From contig JAAYNH010000062.1 of the NCBI GenBank assembly GCA_012520945.1, forward strand, positions 1-40,885: a stretch of 40,885 bases of DNA, in the 5' to 3' direction. Source of the stretch: Treponema sp. (GTDB lineage Bacteria > Spirochaetota > Spirochaetia > Treponematales > Treponemataceae). The notes below the pieces were generated by a model. The model saw nothing but the letters and a program-made list of their open reading frames with translations, searched no databases and was not told where the DNA came from. Shown here piece by piece: positions 40,822 through 40,885 of the stretch; positions within the stretch are counted from its first letter, which is position 1, and every line of letters starts with the position of its first letter. The position numbers and the translations under genes are program-made.

Positions 40822-40885
40822 GCATTAGGGATTGGAGGGGGGGCTGAAAGCCGTCACTTGTGACCGAAGCCCCGCAAAGCCCGAC
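40822..40885. other. G+C-rich structured element, cut by window end
   Basis: After birA the base composition changes abruptly to about 60% G+C. It contains GGCTgaaaGCC, GTCACTTGTGAC and an outer pairing of GGGGCT with AGCCCC, plus a run of seven G. It could be a dispersed intergenic repeat, a structured RNA or a terminator-like element. The end is missing. Confidence 0.4.

Noticed and set aside
1-40885. CRISPR arrays, tRNA or rRNA genes, insertion sequences, prophage
   Set aside because: No regularly spaced repeats, no cloverleaf or rRNA-like stretch, and no transposase, integrase or phage structural protein among the readable frames.

Overview
The window is a chromosomal segment of about 41 kb from a low-G+C bacterium (roughly one third G+C by eye). 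It is densely coding, with very short gaps and several genes that overlap at their ends. The content best fits a spirochaete, most likely a Treponema-like host-associated anaerobe. Evidence includes two lipoproteins with loose spirochaete-type lipoboxes, a MurA with Asp at the usual catalytic Cys position (known in Borrelia), a six-helix methyl-accepting chemotaxis protein, and a YeeE/TusA sulfur module (the studied YeeE comes from Spirochaeta thermophila). The genus is inference. I see no rRNA, tRNA, CRISPR array, insertion sequence or prophage.

Layout, left to right. 0-1.6 kb: the end of hisD, then hflX. 1.5-4.5 kb: a leftward rex-serC-serA operon whose promoter is flanked by two Rex-type operators, tying serine synthesis to NADH/NAD+. 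4.6-8.3 kb: an MCP, a divergent Ca2+/cation antiporter and a rhomboid homologue without its catalytic residues. 8.3-8.6 kb: a long A/T-tract, a consensus promoter and a predicted ~97-nt terminator-ended RNA. 8.6-11.3 kb: a sulfur/redox operon (tusA, a YeeE transporter split into two swapped half-genes, and an unusual thioredoxin reductase with a thioredoxin-like tail). 11.4-15.6 kb: the branched-chain amino acid ABC transporter livHMGF plus a CBS-ACT sensor protein, but no binding protein. 15.7-19.7 kb: uxaC, a lipoprotein and the ribosomal ABC-F factor ettA. 19.8-21.7 kb: a NYN-LOTUS-cold-shock protein and a lipoprotein. 21.8-24.8 kb: a thioesterase, pepT and murA.

24.9-28.4 kb is a leftward trio: a probable LptF/LptG-type pair, one member with a large TPR-like insert, and a membrane J-domain protein. 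28.4-28.7 kb is a non-coding region with DnaA-box-like words. Then follow a STAS-zinc ribbon protein, an SDR oxidoreductase and a TrmJ-like tRNA methyltransferase. 30.9-35.1 kb is the ctpA-rsmE-(degenerate wecG)-sigma54 activator operon. 35.2-37.8 kb holds a membrane protein, a MinD/FlhG-like ATPase and lgt. 37.8-38.6 kb has a YugP-type metalloprotease preceded by a second predicted small terminator-ended RNA. 38.7-40.8 kb is mtnN-luxS (S-adenosylhomocysteine recycling and AI-2) and birA. The window ends inside a G+C-rich structured element.

Three cross-cutting observations stand out. Two short RNA units (consensus promoter, CU-rich single-stranded segment, intrinsic terminator) sit directly upstream of same-strand protease-family genes and carry sequences complementary to Shine-Dalgarno regions. 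Many genes have consensus promoters with the predicted transcription start at or within a few bases of ATG, suggesting leaderless mRNAs. Several proteins keep a family fold while losing the signature catalytic or DNA-binding parts (rhomboid, WecG, the EBP receiver and HTH, the TrxR thioredoxin tail). All calls are from reading the sequence; no database search was run.
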